Part shown: piece after piece, positions 21,417-21,701 of the stretch
Position numbering within the stretch: the first letter of the stretch is position 1
Layout of the letters: every line of letters starts with the position of its first letter
Source: an uncultured Lachnospiraceae bacterium
GTDB taxonomy: Bacteria; Bacillota; Clostridia; Lachnospirales; Lachnospiraceae
Direction of reading: 5' to 3'
Assembly: GCA_934432595.1 (NCBI GenBank)
Contig: CAKRYR010000028.1
Coordinates: 1-21,701, forward strand
DNA: 21,701 bases
Notes under the pieces: generated by a model
What the model saw: only the letters and a program-made list of their open reading frames with translations
Told to the model about the DNA's origin: nothing
Database searches by the model: none
Made by a program: the position numbers and the translations under genes

Positions 21417-21701
21417 GCCAGTCCAAAGTGCACTCCAACGCTATTTTAGACTGGCGTCTGACTCATTTTTCGTTAATTTTCATTAATTTTGCCAGTCCAA
21501 ACTGCACTCCAACGTTATTTTGGACTGGCATTTGACTCATTTTTCATTAATTTTCATTAATTTTGCCAGTCCAAAATGCACTCCAACGTTATTTTGGACT
21601 GGCATTTGACTCATTTTTCATTAATTTTCATTAATTTTGCCAGTCCAAACTGCACTCCAACGTTATTTTAGACTGGCGTCTGACTCATTTTTCGTTAATT
21701 T
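21417..21701 (-). repeat. tandem array of 74-bp GCCAGTC hairpin repeats
   Basis: Exact 74-base period: units begin at 21417, 21491, 21565 and 21639, the last cut by the window end. Each unit has a hairpin (GCCAGTCCAAA arm, 17-19 base loop containing GCACTCCAACG, TTTGGACTGGC arm) and a linker containing two copies of TTTTCATTAA or a near variant. Units 1 and 4 share one variant (AGACTGGCGTCTGACTC, TTCGTTAA), while units 2 and 3 share another (GGACTGGCATTTGACTC, TTCATTAA). In units 1 and 4 the arm change keeps pairing only on the minus strand, as a U-G pair. This suggests the minus strand as the RNA sense. No variable spacers are present, so it is not a CRISPR array. Confidence 0.85.

Noticed and set aside
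21417..21701. Regular repeats suggesting a CRISPR array
   Set aside because: The whole 74-base unit is conserved with no variable spacers, and no cas genes are present.

Overview
The window is AT-rich DNA from a low-GC Firmicute, most likely a Lachnospiraceae-type Clostridia. The evidence is strong GGAGG ribosome sites, sigma-A-like promoters with 17-18 bp spacers, a Pst/Pho operon whose PstS has a permuted domain order, a Rex-type operator pair at an alcohol dehydrogenase gene, and intergenic elements that I associate from memory with Lachnospiraceae. No species can be named from sequence alone. Every intact gene is on the minus strand.

Layout from left to right. (1) 203-7058: phosphate uptake and sensing operon, transcribed right to left as pstS-pstC-pstA-pstB-phoU-phoB-phoR. 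It has Pho-box-like repeats upstream of pstS and an internally deleted HD-domain gene remnant after phoR. (2) 7104-9503: an ECF sigma factor, a probable anti-sigma or membrane partner and two small membrane proteins. A dispersed palindromic element sits inside this operon. (3) 9656-9863: plus-strand remnant of a sortase-anchored surface protein, followed by a strong bidirectional terminator. (4) 9887-10659: a DUF2089-type regulator and a small membrane protein behind a promoter covered by palindromic operators. (5) 10795-12175: an iron-type alcohol dehydrogenase whose promoter lies between two Rex-like operators. (6) 12235-13281: a YitT-family membrane protein. (7) 13292-13519: remnants of a short-chain dehydrogenase and one copy of a GCCAGTC hairpin repeat. 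(8) 13537-16366: an ABC importer (ATPase, permease, lipoprotein) of the family often annotated as amino-acid or tryptophan uptake. (9) 16424-19944: a heterodimeric ABC exporter with one degenerate ATP site. (10) 19945-21701: mostly non-coding. It contains a complete small transcription unit with a 39-codon ORF, a double hairpin, a MmcQ/YjbR-family gene, a 232-bp MITE-like palindrome, and at least four tandem 74-bp copies of the GCCAGTC hairpin repeat running off the window end.

PstSCAB imports phosphate, PhoU and PhoR sense and relay transport status, and PhoB probably acts on the boxes upstream of pstS. The ADH regenerates NAD+ and is probably induced when Rex senses high NADH. The most novel-looking material is intergenic: the hairpin array and its dispersed copy, the MITE-like palindrome, the self-contained small transcription unit, and several gene remnants that keep pieces from separate parts of a gene but have lost the middle.
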